Shown: positions 52,772 through 60,858 of the stretch, one piece after another
Position numbering within the stretch: position 1 is the stretch's first letter
Layout: each line of letters begins with the position of its first letter
DNA from: Brevundimonas sp. Leaf363
GTDB taxonomy: Bacteria; Pseudomonadota; Alphaproteobacteria; Caulobacterales; Caulobacteraceae
Assembly: GCF_001424025.1 (NCBI RefSeq)
Contig: NZ_LMPZ01000002.1
Coordinates: forward strand, 790,714 to 854,713
Direction of reading: 5' to 3'
Length of the DNA: 64,000 bases
Notes under the pieces: model-generated
Told to the model about the DNA's origin: nothing
Seen by the model: only the letters and a program-made list of their open reading frames with translations
Database searches by the model: none
Made by a program: the position numbers and the translations under genes

Positions 52772-53365
52772 TTAGTTAGGCATCGAAACGGCGTCGGTGA
52801 CGTGGATCACGCCATTCGACTGGAAGACGTCGGCTTGCGTCACTCGGGCGGTTCCGCCCTTCTCGTCGGTCAGCACGACGGTCGAGCCGTCCAGGCTGGC
52901 GGTCAGAATGCCGCCCTCGACGGTCGTGAGCGCGGCGCTGCCGCCGCCGGCCTCGATCAGGGCGACGACGTCGGCCGCGGTCACCCGGCCGGCGACGACG
53001 TGGTAGGTCAGGATCTTGGTCAGGGTCGCCTTGTTCTCAGGCATGACAAGGGTTTCAACCGTACCGGCGGGCAGTGCGGCGAAGGCGTCGTCGGTTGGGG
53101 CGAAGACGGTGAAGGGACCGGTCCCCGACAGGGTCTCGACCAGGCCGGCCGCCTTGACTGCGGCGACCAGCGTCGTGTGGATGGGGGACGCGATCGCATT
53201 CTCGACGATGGTCTTGGTCGGGTACATGGCGGCGCCGCCCACGGTGACTTCCGCATGTCCCATGGCGGCATGGTCCTGGGCGGTCATGGACTGAGCGAGG
53301 GCGGCGGGGGCGGCGGAGAGCAAGGCCGCTACGGAAACGGCGCCGGCGAGGGTTGTGAACTTCAT
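52772..53365 (-). CDS. Fasciclin (FAS1) domain protein, secreted
   Basis: 197 residues with a Sec signal peptide ending AALAQ. A single FAS1 domain has the H1 motif TVFAPTDDAFAALPAG and the H2-like YHVVAGRV followed by the closing GVIHVTDAV. Bacterial FAS1 proteins are adhesion or matrix components. It is monocistronic and convergent with the transsulfuration pair. Confidence 0.92.
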   Translation of the reverse strand: MKFTTLAGAVSVAALLSAAPAALAQSMTAQDHAAMGHAEVTVGGAAMYPTKTIVENAIASPIHTTLVAAVKAAGLVETLSGTGPFTVFAPTDDAFAALPAGTVETLVMPENKATLTKILTYHVVAGRVTAADVVALIEAGGGSAALTTVEGGILTASLDGSTVVLTDEKGGTARVTQADVFQSNGVIHVTDAVSMPN

Positions 53366-53490
53366 GGGAGGTCTTCCTGTGACGGCCGCATCAAGGCGAC
53401 GGGTACAGGGACGAGTCCGGCGTCGACCCGGATGCCTAAAGACCGATCGCGCGGCAACCGGCCGCAGGCCGCAGCGCCGACCGCCGCCGG

Positions 53491-54171
53491 CTAAAAGCCG
53501 AAAGCGATCCCGGCGACCAGGGCGTCTTCATACTGACGACCGGCGAGGTCGGCGTCGGCGTCGGTGCTGTAATAAGTCAGGGAGACCGACGCCTGGCGGC
53601 TGACGGCGTATTCGACGCCCACGTTCCAGCCCACGTAGTCCGGCGCGTTTTCCTGGCTGCGGTGTCCAATCTCGGCCTGGGCCTTCAGCTTCGGCGCCAG
53701 CGTCACGCCGGCGCGGGCCGCCACCCACGTCCAGGCGCCGGTCGATCCCGTCCCGTCCGGCGAGTGCTGCAGGCGGACACGCCCCTTCACGGGGCCGATC
53801 GCGCGCGCCGCGTCGGCGGTGAACTCCCAGGCGTCGTGGTCATAACCGGGGTCGGCGTCGACGCGATATTTGTAGGCGACGTTGGCGTCCCACTCGAAGC
53901 CCAGGCGCTCGGTGCGGAAGCCGGCGCTGGGCGAAAGCTCCAGCCGCGAGCCGCCCGCGTCGATCGTCTCGAAGGCCGGGCCCGCGTAGAGGCCCGAAGC
54001 GGCGCCCCATTCCGCTTCACCCCAGACATAGGCGCCCAGGTCGGATTTGGAGACGTCCTTGGACCGATTGTCGGACGCCGCACCAAAGGCAAAGCTCCAC
54101 GGTTGGTCCTGAGCCGCCGCCGGCATGCCGACGGCGGCGAGCGCGCAGATGATGGTCAGGCAACGGATCAT
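53491..54171 (-). CDS. TorF family putative porin (Gcw_chp type)
   Basis: 226 residues with a signal peptide ending AAAQD. The mature protein consists of short amphipathic beta strands ending GIAFGF, a C-terminal aromatic typical of outer-membrane barrels. The patterns FAFGAASDNRSKD and VWGEAEWGAASGLYAG fit TorF-like proteins. The role is probably passive transport through the outer membrane. The family call is by pattern. Confidence 0.7.
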   Translation of the reverse strand: MIRCLTIICALAAVGMPAAAQDQPWSFAFGAASDNRSKDVSKSDLGAYVWGEAEWGAASGLYAGPAFETIDAGGSRLELSPSAGFRTERLGFEWDANVAYKYRVDADPGYDHDAWEFTADAARAIGPVKGRVRLQHSPDGTGSTGAWTWVAARAGVTLAPKLKAQAEIGHRSQENAPDYVGWNVGVEYAVSRQASVSLTYYSTDADADLAGRQYEDALVAGIAFGF

Positions 54172-54264
54172 GAGGGGTCCCGGCGAATGCCGTACGCCCT
54201 AACCCGTTTTCGACAGTTTTGCGACAGTGCGACGACAGCATCCGTGGCGACGCGTCAGGCCGCG

Positions 54265-54519
54265 TTATCGCGCAGGCAGCGCGGTCTGGTGACCGGTGAC
54301 GGGCGGGACCTTCTTCTTGGCCGGCGCGCGCTTCTTGGGGGCGGCGGTCGAGGGCAGGGCGGCGCGGCGAGCGACCTCTGCGTTGATCAGCGGCAGGATT
54401 TCGTCGGCCGCCGTGACCTGAGAGACCGAGCCGGTTTCGACCAGGCGCGTGGCGTTGGCATGCAGGGTGACGAGGTCGGGATCGGTCATCGTCGGCAGTT
54501 TTTCGGCAAGCGGGGTCAT
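54265..54519 (-). CDS. Small hypothetical protein with basic Pro/Ala/Lys tail
   Basis: 84 residues. The N-terminal ~60 residues are helical (MTDPDLVTLHANATRLVETG) and the C-terminus is low complexity and basic (KKRAPAKKKVPP). I have no family assignment. The tail suggests nucleic-acid binding. It is 24 bases downstream of the IF-1-like gene on the same strand, in a small nucleic-acid-binding cluster with the cold-shock protein. Confidence 0.6.
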   Translation of the reverse strand: MTPLAEKLPTMTDPDLVTLHANATRLVETGSVSQVTAADEILPLINAEVARRAALPSTAAPKKRAPAKKKVPPVTGHQTALPAR

Positions 54520-54543
54520 CGTGGGCCTCTTTCGAAGGAGGCT

Positions 54544-54774
54544 TCAGGGCCGGCGCGCGAGGCGCCAGCCCTTCAGCTGATTGAAGTCGATCTCGACCAT
54601 CACGCGATCTCCGATCAGGGAGACATCCATCGGTCGGCCGAGCTTCGGCAAGACCGTGATGAGGTGGCCGTTCGCAAGCCGGACGCGACGGACGCCCAGT
54701 GGCAGCAGCTTCACCACTTCACCTTCAAAGGCGATGGCGGCTGGCTCATGAGCCTTTGGGATCGTCCGAGCGAT
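54544..54774 (-). CDS. IF-1-like OB-fold protein lacking a standard start codon
   Basis: The ~64 C-terminal codons read AIAFEGEVVKLLPLGVRRVR, LANGHLITVLPK, IGDRVMVEIDFNQLKGW. This is the OB-fold pattern of translation initiation factor IF-1 (Ex3VxxxLPxxxxRVxLxNGH...GDxVxVEx...KGR). No ATG, GTG or TTG lies in frame between the cold-shock gene stop (54776) and this domain. The frame is open upstream to 54945 inside cspA in another frame. Start could be non-canonical, or the domain may be reached by frameshift from cspA. The left boundary given here is the stop; the right boundary is a placeholder. Confidence 0.55.
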   Translation of the reverse strand: MARTIPKAHEPAAIAFEGEVVKLLPLGVRRVRLANGHLITVLPKLGRPMDVSLIGDRVMVEIDFNQLKGWRLARRP

Positions 54775-54775
54775 C

Positions 54776-54988
54776 CTACTCCACCGCCTGAAGGCGGCCG
54801 GCGGATTCCTTGCCGCTGCGGGCGTCGCGTTCGACCTCAAAGCCGACCTTCTGGCCTTCGCCGAGCGAGCCCAGGCTGGACGCCTCGACAGCAGAGGCGT
54901 GGACGAAGACGTCCTTGCCGCCGTCGTCAGGGGCGATGAAGCCATAACCCTTGGTGGGATTGTACCATTTCACTGTGCCGGTAGCCAT
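54776..54988 (-). CDS. Cold-shock protein CspA family
   Basis: 70 residues from ATG 54988. RNP1 is [10 protein letters not shown] and RNP2 is VFVHASAV, giving the single-stranded nucleic-acid-binding OB fold. The family begins [13 protein letters not shown]; the upstream codons are not conserved. The protein may act as an RNA chaperone. The IF-1-like domain follows directly downstream on the same strand. Confidence 0.95.
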   Translation of the reverse strand: MATGTVKWYNPTKGYGFIAPDDGGKDVFVHASAVEASSLGSLGEGQKVGFEVERDARSGKESAGRLQAVE

Positions 54989-55164
54989 TTTCGGACCTCC
55001 GTTAGGCATGGGCGCCGGGAGAAATCCCAATGCGCCTGTCGGGTGTCTGAATGGGATCGGCTAGGGACCTAGGCGAACGTGCGAAGGGCAGCGGCGTTAC
55101 GCAGAAAGAGGTCGACGATCCCTAGATGGGGCGGCGCAGTCGTATTGCAAGGCTTGGCGCGGGA

Positions 55165-56103
55165 TCAGGCCGCGAAGATCGACCGTGCGGCCATGAAGGC
55201 GTCGGCCGCGGCATCGAACTCGGAGCGCATTCGGTCGACCAGATCGGCGACCGGGAGGATGTCGCCGATGGCGCCCGCGCCCTGGCCGGCGGACCAGACG
55301 GTCTTCCAGGCCTTGGCCTCCTCGCCCATGTCCAGTTTGTGCTCGGGCAGGGACTTGGGATCGATGTTGTTCTCGAGCAGGGACGGCGTCAGGAAGTTGG
55401 CCGGGATGCCAGAGACCGCGGGTGTGTAGGTGATGTCCATCGACCCGGCCTCGACGATCATGTCCTTGTAGTGCGGCTGGGCGCGGCTCTCGGTCGTGGC
55501 GATGAAGCGCGTGCCCAGATAGGCGAAGTCGGCGCCCATCATGCGGGCGGCGGCGACGTCGCGGCCGGTGGATAGGCAGCCCGACAGGATGATGGTCCCG
55601 TCGAAGAAGCCGCGCACCTCCTCGACCAGGGCGAAGGGATTGACCACGCCCGCATGGCCGCCGGCGCCGTTGGCGACCAGGATCAGGCCGTCGACCCCGG
55701 CCTGAGCGGCCTTCTTCGCGTGGCGGACATTGGCGATGTCGTGGAAGACCGCGCCGCCGTAGCCGTGGACCGCCTCGACCAGATCGCGCACGGCGCCCAG
55801 CGATGTGATGACCAGCGGCACCTTCTCGGCGACCGTGACCTCGAGGTCGGCCATCAGGCGGGTGTTGGTGGGGTGGACGATGTGGTTCACGCCGAAGGCG
55901 GCGGCGCCCGGTTGGCTCTCGGCCTTGATCTGCTGGAGCCACTCCCGATAGCCCTCGGTGGTCCGCTGGTTCAGCGACGGGAAGGTGCCGATGACGCCGG
56001 CGTTGCAGCAGGCGATGACCAGCTCCGGCCCCGAGACCAGGAACATCGGCGCGGCGATGACGGGCAGCGTCAGCCCCGACTGCAGCGAAGCGGGAATGGC
56101 CAT
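55165..56103 (-). CDS. Nitronate monooxygenase (2-nitropropane dioxygenase family)
   Basis: 312 residues from ATG 56103. It is an FMN-binding TIM barrel: VIAAPMFLVSGPELV at the first strand, the substrate-side AAFGVNHIV, VDGLILVANGAGGHAG (with the catalytic-site His in GGHAG) and MGADFAYLGTRFIATTES. The class I/II NMO oxidises alkyl nitronates; related members are enoyl reductases such as FabK. No companion gene is evident. Confidence 0.9.
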   Translation of the reverse strand: MAIPASLQSGLTLPVIAAPMFLVSGPELVIACCNAGVIGTFPSLNQRTTEGYREWLQQIKAESQPGAAAFGVNHIVHPTNTRLMADLEVTVAEKVPLVITSLGAVRDLVEAVHGYGGAVFHDIANVRHAKKAAQAGVDGLILVANGAGGHAGVVNPFALVEEVRGFFDGTIILSGCLSTGRDVAAARMMGADFAYLGTRFIATTESRAQPHYKDMIVEAGSMDITYTPAVSGIPANFLTPSLLENNIDPKSLPEHKLDMGEEAKAWKTVWSAGQGAGAIGDILPVADLVDRMRSEFDAAADAFMAARSIFAA

Positions 56104-56174
56104 GGGGTCGCCTCCGTTTTGTTTCGCTACGCTTAGCGGGGCGACGCGGGGGAAGGCAAATGGGGAGACGGATA

Positions 56175-56342
56175 CCCTCTCCCAGAGCAAGAGGGCTTGA
56201 GGCTCCAAGAGCCGAAGGCGATTGGGTAAGCCGAAAGGGTGAGGGGTGGGCGGCTAACAGGTGAGGGCATACCCCTCACCTTTTCGCGCAAGACTGATCG
56301 CTGCGCTCCCAGGCGCTCAAGCCCTCTCCCTCTGGGAGAGGG
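56175..56342. repeat. 168-bp nested inverted repeat element
   Basis: Outer arms are CCCTCTCCCAGAG (56175) and CTCTGGGAGAGGG (56330). Inner pairs are GAGGGCTTGAG / CTCAAGCCCTC and GGGTGAGGGG / CCCCTCACC. It lies between the nitronate monooxygenase start and the transglycosylase stop, with no ORF inside. It is a different family from the CTTTCGTCATCC copies. Confidence 0.82.
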
Positions 56343-56345
56343 ACT

Positions 56346-57626
56346 TTAGTTCGCGATCCTCACCAGCTCATCCGCCAGGTCGGCGGTCAGATAGCCGTCA
56401 GCCAAGCGGTTGTTGGCGACCTGCCAGCGGCGCAGGGCGGCGCGGGTGTTGGCGCCGACGACGCCGTCCACGCCGCCGGTGTCGAAGCCGAGGCGGGTCA
56501 GGGCCGACTGGGCGCCGATCCGCTGGTCGCGGGACAGGGGTGCGTCATTGGGCCAGGTCCCCGTCAGCGCCGGCTTGCCCACGATGCCGTCGGCGGTCAG
56601 GCCGATGGCCAGGGCGTAGCTGACCGAGTTGTTGTATTTGCGGATGACGTAGTGGTTCGGCAGGGCCAGGAAGGCCGGGCCGCGCGCCCCTTGGGGCAGT
56701 AGGATGGCCGCGCCCTCGGCGGCCTCGTCGGACGTCGGCGCGCCGCCGGCGGCCAGGCGGACGCCGCGCTGGGCCCAATAGCTCCACGGATGCTTTGGAC
56801 CCTCCGCCTCGGCGTAGTCGAAGCCGGCGGGCAGGATGACTTCGTAGCCCCACGTCTGGCCGCGCTTCCAGCCTTCGGTGGCCAGCAGATTGGCGGCGGA
56901 GGCCAGGGCGTCGGCGTCCGTGGACCAGATGTCGACCTTGCCGTCGCCGTCCTGATCCACGCCGAGGCGCAGATAGCTGTCCGGCATGAACTGGGTCTGG
57001 CCCATGGCGCCGGCCCAGCTGCCCTTGAGGCCCGCGCGCGAGCGGCGGCCGTCGATGACGATGTCGAGCGCGTTCTTCAGCTGGCCCTCGGCCCATTCGC
57101 GGCGGCGGCCGTCGTAGGCGAGGGTGGCGAGGGAGCGGATCACGTCATAGTCGCCCTGGACCTGACCGAAGGCGCTTTCCTGGGCCCAGACGCCAACCAG
57201 GATCTCGCTGGGCACGCCATAGCGCTGGACGACCGGCCACGGCACGCGATCGACGCGTTGTTTGGCCTGGGCGATGCGGACGGCGGTGACGGCGTTCTGG
57301 ACATAGGCGCCGGCGGGGCGCGAGAACTCGGGCTGGTTGCGGTCCAGGCGGATGACGCTGGCGTCGGGCGTCACGCCGGCCAGTTCCTGTTCATAGGCCG
57401 CGCGGCGGGCCCCGCCCTGACGCGAGAGGAAGCCCTGTTTCCAGCCTTCGAAACCGGCGGCGTCGGCCGCCGTCTGCTCGGCCGTCTGGTTGGACGGCGC
57501 GGGCACGGGGGCAGGGGCGGGGCCCTGGGGCGCGGGCGGCGACGGCAGGATCGGCGGGGCCTCGGGCAGCATGGGCGCGCAGGCCGCCACCGCGCCGATC
57601 AGCAGAAGTCGAAAGCTGGCTCGCAT
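56346..57626 (-). CDS. Lytic murein transglycosylase B-type lipoprotein with peptidoglycan-binding domain
   Basis: 426 residues from ATG 57626. The lipobox VAAC and a Pro-rich linker are followed by an SLT_2 (MltB) catalytic domain. The catalytic Glu is in VWAQESAFGQ, and SWAGAMGQTQFMPDSYLRL is diagnostic. The C-terminal ~65 residues are a PG_binding_1 domain (LTRLGFDTGGVDGVVGANTRAALRRWQ). It cleaves glycan strands with 1,6-anhydromuramic acid formation and is anchored to the outer membrane. Confidence 0.93.
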   Translation of the reverse strand: MRASFRLLLIGAVAACAPMLPEAPPILPSPPAPQGPAPAPVPAPSNQTAEQTAADAAGFEGWKQGFLSRQGGARRAAYEQELAGVTPDASVIRLDRNQPEFSRPAGAYVQNAVTAVRIAQAKQRVDRVPWPVVQRYGVPSEILVGVWAQESAFGQVQGDYDVIRSLATLAYDGRRREWAEGQLKNALDIVIDGRRSRAGLKGSWAGAMGQTQFMPDSYLRLGVDQDGDGKVDIWSTDADALASAANLLATEGWKRGQTWGYEVILPAGFDYAEAEGPKHPWSYWAQRGVRLAAGGAPTSDEAAEGAAILLPQGARGPAFLALPNHYVIRKYNNSVSYALAIGLTADGIVGKPALTGTWPNDAPLSRDQRIGAQSALTRLGFDTGGVDGVVGANTRAALRRWQVANNRLADGYLTADLADELVRIAN

Positions 57627-57784
57627 GATGATGGCGTTTTCCCCGATTAGCCCCGGACGGTAAAGCGCGCGGACGGACAAAGCGTTGCCGCACAATGTGG
57701 GTCGCGACGCTTAGGAACGCCTAACCACGTCTGGAAACCTGACCGTAATCCCGTGGCGGCATGATGGCGTCGACCTCGGAACAC
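57627..57784. other. Non-coding stretch before tRNA-Cys
   Basis: I see no ORF with coding character here. Together with the tRNA and the rpmJ promoter it makes up the 447-base gap between the transglycosylase and rpmJ genes. It must contain the promoters for the leftward transglycosylase gene and the rightward tRNA, but I cannot identify them confidently. Confidence 0.6.
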
Positions 57785-57861
57785 GGCCTGGTGGCGGAGG
57801 GGCGACGCGGCGGGGGTGCAACCCCGCAAACCCTCCGTTCAACTCGGAGGCCAGGCCTCCA
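57785..57861 (+). tRNA. tRNA-Cys (GCA), atypical structure
   Basis: The acceptor GGCCTGG pairs perfectly with CCAGGCC, followed by discriminator T and encoded CCA. The D arm is GCG/CGC with a GAGGGGCGA loop. The anticodon stem GCGGG/CCCGC encloses GGTGCAAC with T33 and anticodon GCA (57818-57820). The T arm is CTCCG-TTCAACT-CGGAG. Oddities are an 8-base anticodon loop and one extra base between T stem and acceptor. It could be a diverged functional tRNA or a pseudogene. Confidence 0.65.
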
Positions 57862-57981
57862 TCCTTTCCTTCGTTTGTGCGCTATCGCTCGCCGCGCGGC
57901 GGCTCGCTGCTTGAGCGCGGGTGTGGTCAACTTGATCGGGTCGTTGTTTTGAAAAGCGTCGTGGCGGCGGCAGCGTTTCTG

Positions 57982-58010
57982 TTGACGTTTCCGACTCGCC
58001 TCTCTATACG
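57982..58010 (+). promoter_or_regulatory. Sigma-70 promoter for rpmJ
   Basis: TTGACG (57982-57987), 17-base spacer, TATACG (58005-58010). It is the best consensus-like promoter in the window, 64 bases before the rpmJ ATG. Confidence 0.75.
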
Positions 58011-58073
58011 CACCGCTCCGCCGCAGGCTCGTCCCGCGGCTTTTCTATTTCGCTTTGCCTCAGGACGACGACC

Positions 58074-58199
58074 ATGAAGGTCCGTAGCTCGCTCAAGTCG
58101 CTGAAGACCCGCCACCGCGACTGCAAGGTCGTGCGCCGCAAGGGCGTCGTCTATGTGATCAACAAGACGGACCCGCGCTTCAAGGCGAAGCAGGGCTAA
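58074..58199 (+). CDS. rpmJ: 50S ribosomal protein L36 (zinc-independent type)
   Basis: 41 residues, [20 protein letters not shown] followed by [20 protein letters not shown]. This is the alternative, YkgO-like L36 that lacks the full C4/C3H zinc site; only one Cys is left. It is a small large-subunit protein, transcribed alone from a strong promoter and ended by a terminator. Confidence 0.96.
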   Translation: MKVRSSLKSLKTRHRDCKVVRRKGVVYVINKTDPRFKAKQG

Positions 58200-58260
58200 A
58201 AGGGCGCAAGCAGCGCGCGATTGAGTCGCGCGCGCCAGCCTATCTTTAAGCCTATCCACA

Positions 58261-58289
58261 GGTCGCGGGCGTTCGTCCGCGGCCTTTTT
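58261..58289 (+). terminator. Rho-independent terminator after rpmJ
   Basis: GGTCGCGG / CCGCGGCC stem (one G-T pair), 8-base loop, then TTTTT. A second GC hairpin (GCGCGCGA / TCGCGCGC) precedes it. Confidence 0.85.
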
Positions 58290-58367
58290 CGTGCGCGACG
58301 TTGAGCCGGCCTTCCCGGCATGGTTAGCAGTCCGCGACTGTCCCTTTACGCCTGACCGGAGTTTCCC

Positions 58368-58643
58368 GTGGCCGACGACGCATCCTTTGACGCCAGCCCG
58401 GACGTCCTGAACTCTTCTGCGCAAGGCCGCCTTCGCTCGATCGTCGAGCGTCTCGAGCGCCTCGAGGAGGACAAGCAGGCGGTGATGGCCGACCAGAAGG
58501 AGGTCTTCGCCGAGGCCAAGGGCGAGGGCTACGACGTCAAGACGCTGCGCAAGGTCCTGCGCATCCGCAAGCAGGACAAGGCCAAGCGGCAGGAGGAAGA
58601 GGCCATTCTGGACCTCTATCTCTCGGCGCTCGGCGAGGTCTGA
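58368..58643 (+). CDS. gapR: Nucleoid-associated protein GapR (DUF2312)
   Basis: 91 residues from a GTG. DUF2312 fills the protein: GRLRSIVERLERLEEDKQAV, KEVFAEAKGEGYDVK, and the near-invariant LRKVLRIRKQDKAKRQEEE with DLYLSALGEV at the end. GapR binds overtwisted AT-rich DNA ahead of forks in Caulobacter and stimulates topoisomerases. It is essential or important for replication there. The gene is preceded by a short AT-richer leader and followed by a palindromic repeat. Confidence 0.95.
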   Translation: MADDASFDASPDVLNSSAQGRLRSIVERLERLEEDKQAVMADQKEVFAEAKGEGYDVKTLRKVLRIRKQDKAKRQEEEAILDLYLSALGEV

Positions 58644-58652
58644 CTTCCATAT

Positions 58653-58776
58653 CCGCTCATCCCGGCGGAAGCCGGACCCAGTGAGAGCCGCATCAGGCGC
58701 GTTTGGTGTTCGAAACCCGACGTGTCAGCGTGATCGCGCCGCTCGGACTGGGTCCCGGCTTCCGCCGGGTTGAACG
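58653..58776. repeat. Intergenic palindromic repeat with CCGCTCATCCC ends
   Basis: Left arm CCGCTCATCCCGGCGGAAGC then CGGACCCAG; right arm CTGGGTCCCGGCTTCCGCCG then GGTTGAACGG. Arms of ~29 bases match with a few changes and surround a ~65-base centre. The outer motif CCGCTCATCCC is the one inserted in the UdgX gene at 2774. Confidence 0.82.
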
Positions 58777-58784
58777 GACAAAGG

Positions 58785-59114
58785 ATGCAGCGAAAACCGC
58801 CCGAAAATCCCTTCGAGGCCGAGCGCAAGGCGGCGCAGCGCAAGGCGTTGAACGCCCTGAAGCGGGCCAAGCGCGCGGCCGACAAGGCCGGGATCGCCCT
58901 GTCGGAATGGGAGGGCGAGTTCATCGAATCGGTCGGAGACCGGATCAAGGAACATGGCCGCGCCTTCGCCGATCCGGAGAAGGGCGCGCCGGGTCAGGCG
59001 CTGTCGGCCATGCAGGGCCGCAAGCTGAAAGAGATCACGGCCAAGGCGAAGGGTGAGACGCCCAAACCGCGCTGGGGACAGCGCAGGGCGCCGCCGAAGA
59101 CTCAGATCGACTGA
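58785..59114 (+). CDS. Small conserved hypothetical protein
   Basis: 109 residues from ATG 58785; a TTG at 58770 would start inside the repeat element. The protein is basic and helical (ERKAAQRKALNALKRAKRAA, LSEWEGEFIESVGDRIKEHG). I recognise it only as a Caulobacterales-type hypothetical. It follows gapR on the same strand beyond the repeat and is convergent with the transglutaminase gene, overlapping by 13 bases at the 3' ends. Confidence 0.7.
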   Translation: MQRKPPENPFEAERKAAQRKALNALKRAKRAADKAGIALSEWEGEFIESVGDRIKEHGRAFADPEKGAPGQALSAMQGRKLKEITAKAKGETPKPRWGQRRAPPKTQID

Positions 59115-59914
59115 ACCTCGTCGGTGTGGACCTCGAAGCGCGTCAGACGCGCCTGGCCGAACGCCGTGGTCAGGGCGGCGTCGGTGGCGTCGCGGCCGCG
59201 CGCCATCGGGATGCGGCCGATGCGGGGCTTGTTATGGCGGGCGTCGAAGGTGTGCCAGGCGCCGCCCAGATAGACTTCGAACCAGGCGGAGAAGTCCATC
59301 GGCGCGTCCACGGGCGGGATGCCGATGTCGCCCAGATAGCCGGTGCAGTACCGCGCCGGGATATTCATGCAGCGCGACAGGGTGATAGCGAGGTGGGCGA
59401 AGTCGCGGCAGACGCCGGCACGCTCGTTGTGGGCGTCCCAGGCGGTCTTGGACGCGCGGGCGTGGTGATAGCCGAACTCAATGCGGTCATGCGTGTAGTC
59501 GCAGATGGCCTGGACCCGTTTCCAGCCGGGCTCGACGCCGCCGAAAAGACTCCAGGCGGTCTCCAGCAGCCGGTCAGTCTCGCAGTACCGGCTGCCGAGG
59601 AGGAAGATCAGCACCTCCTCCGGCAGGTCTTCGACGCGGTGCTGGACGGCGTCCGCGTTGACTGGGTCCGGCAGGCCGCTGTCCTGGACCACGATATCGC
59701 ACGACAGGTTCAGCCCGCCGGGCGGGACGGTGAAACGCGTGACCGTATTTCCGAAGCTGTCCTGATAGTCGAACATCGGGACGTCGGGGGTGGCGACGAT
59801 GCGGTGGGTGGTGCGCAGGTCATGGTGGCGCGAGGGATGGATGCTGAGCAACGCCATCATCGGCGTCGGCGTCTCGGTCTCGAAGCGTATGTCGTAGCCG
59901 GTGCGGATCAGCAT
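59102..59914 (-). CDS. Transglutaminase-like protein 1
   Basis: 270 residues. The papain-like catalytic triad is visible: Cys in ERAGVCRDFAHLA, His in GAWHTFDARHN and Asp in the same FDAR stretch. The N-terminal ~90 residues form a beta-rich domain. Bacterial members are usually proteases or amidases rather than cross-linkers. The second gene of this type lies two bases upstream, so they form an operon. Such pairs accompany alpha-E/circularly permuted ATP-grasp genes in other genomes, but none is seen here. Confidence 0.88.
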   Translation of the reverse strand: MLIRTGYDIRFETETPTPMMALLSIHPSRHHDLRTTHRIVATPDVPMFDYQDSFGNTVTRFTVPPGGLNLSCDIVVQDSGLPDPVNADAVQHRVEDLPEEVLIFLLGSRYCETDRLLETAWSLFGGVEPGWKRVQAICDYTHDRIEFGYHHARASKTAWDAHNERAGVCRDFAHLAITLSRCMNIPARYCTGYLGDIGIPPVDAPMDFSAWFEVYLGGAWHTFDARHNKPRIGRIPMARGRDATDAALTTAFGQARLTRFEVHTDEVQSI

Positions 59915-59916
59915 GG

Positions 59917-60858
59917 TCAGTGCAACTCTTTGGAAGACTTGGGCAACACCCTGGAAGGCTTGGAGATCCCGGCCTGCGGCTCTTGGTCCGCGTGGACCGA
60001 TATGTCCACGGCTACGTCCATGTCGATGAAACTGCCCGGGAAGCCGCGATAGGTGCCGTACAGCGGCGTCGCCTGATAGGGGTCGCGGGCGATGGCGACG
60101 CGGATCAGGCCGCGATTTCCAATGATGCCGTTGGTCGGATCAAACTCGACCCAGCCGGAGCCGGGGACGAAGATGCGGACCCAGGCGTGGGTGTTTCCGC
60201 CGCCCACGCGTCCCTCGGTCACGCTGGGCGAATAGACGTAGCCGGAGACGAACCGGGCGGCGAAGCCCAGGGCGCGCACCGCCTCGATCATCAGGACGGC
60301 GAAGTCACGGCAGGTGCCCTCGCGCTTCATCAGCGTGTCCAGCGGGCTCTGCACGCCCTTCTCGGGCCGGGGGATGTAGGTGAAGTCGCGCTTGATGGCG
60401 CGGGTCATGTCGCTGAGCAGACGCAGGGTGCCGGTGCGACTGTCCTTGTCCAGGAAGGTCCGGGCCCAGTGGTCGATCTGGCGGAAGGGGTCGTGATGCT
60501 GACGCTCGATGGAGCGCAGCAGGTCGGGCATGTCTTCGGACGAATAGGTGAAGGGATAGTCGCGGGCGTAGGCCTCGATGTCGATGCGCTCAGGCTCGAC
60601 CGGCGTGTGCTCCATGCTCACGCGGCTGTCGAAGCGCAGTTCGGTGGCGCGGCGGTCGAAGCGGGCGATGCCGACGGCGTTGCCGAAGACGTCCTGAACC
60701 CAACGCAGCTCGTTCGGTTCGGGGGTGATGACCAGTTCAGCGTCGATCAGGCGCTGGTCATAGCTCTCCAGCGGACGCACCATGATGCGATGCTCGTCGA
60801 AGGACACCGGCTGGCGATACCGGTAGGTCGTGACGTGAGAAATGGAGAGGACAGGCAT
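59917..60858 (-). CDS. Transglutaminase-like protein 2 (with N-terminal Bact_transglu_N domain)
   Basis: 313 residues from ATG 60858. The N-terminal Bact_transglu_N-type domain (ISHVTTYRYRQPVSFDEHRI) precedes the catalytic domain, with Cys in REGTCRDFAVLM, His in GNTHAWVRIF and Asp in EFDPTNG. It is only ~35 percent similar by eye to its downstream neighbour, so an old duplication is likely. The start codon overlaps the divergent amidohydrolase ATG by two bases (CATG). Confidence 0.9.
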   Translation of the reverse strand: MPVLSISHVTTYRYRQPVSFDEHRIMVRPLESYDQRLIDAELVITPEPNELRWVQDVFGNAVGIARFDRRATELRFDSRVSMEHTPVEPERIDIEAYARDYPFTYSSEDMPDLLRSIERQHHDPFRQIDHWARTFLDKDSRTGTLRLLSDMTRAIKRDFTYIPRPEKGVQSPLDTLMKREGTCRDFAVLMIEAVRALGFAARFVSGYVYSPSVTEGRVGGGNTHAWVRIFVPGSGWVEFDPTNGIIGNRGLIRVAIARDPYQATPLYGTYRGFPGSFIDMDVAVDISVHADQEPQAGISKPSRVLPKSSKELH

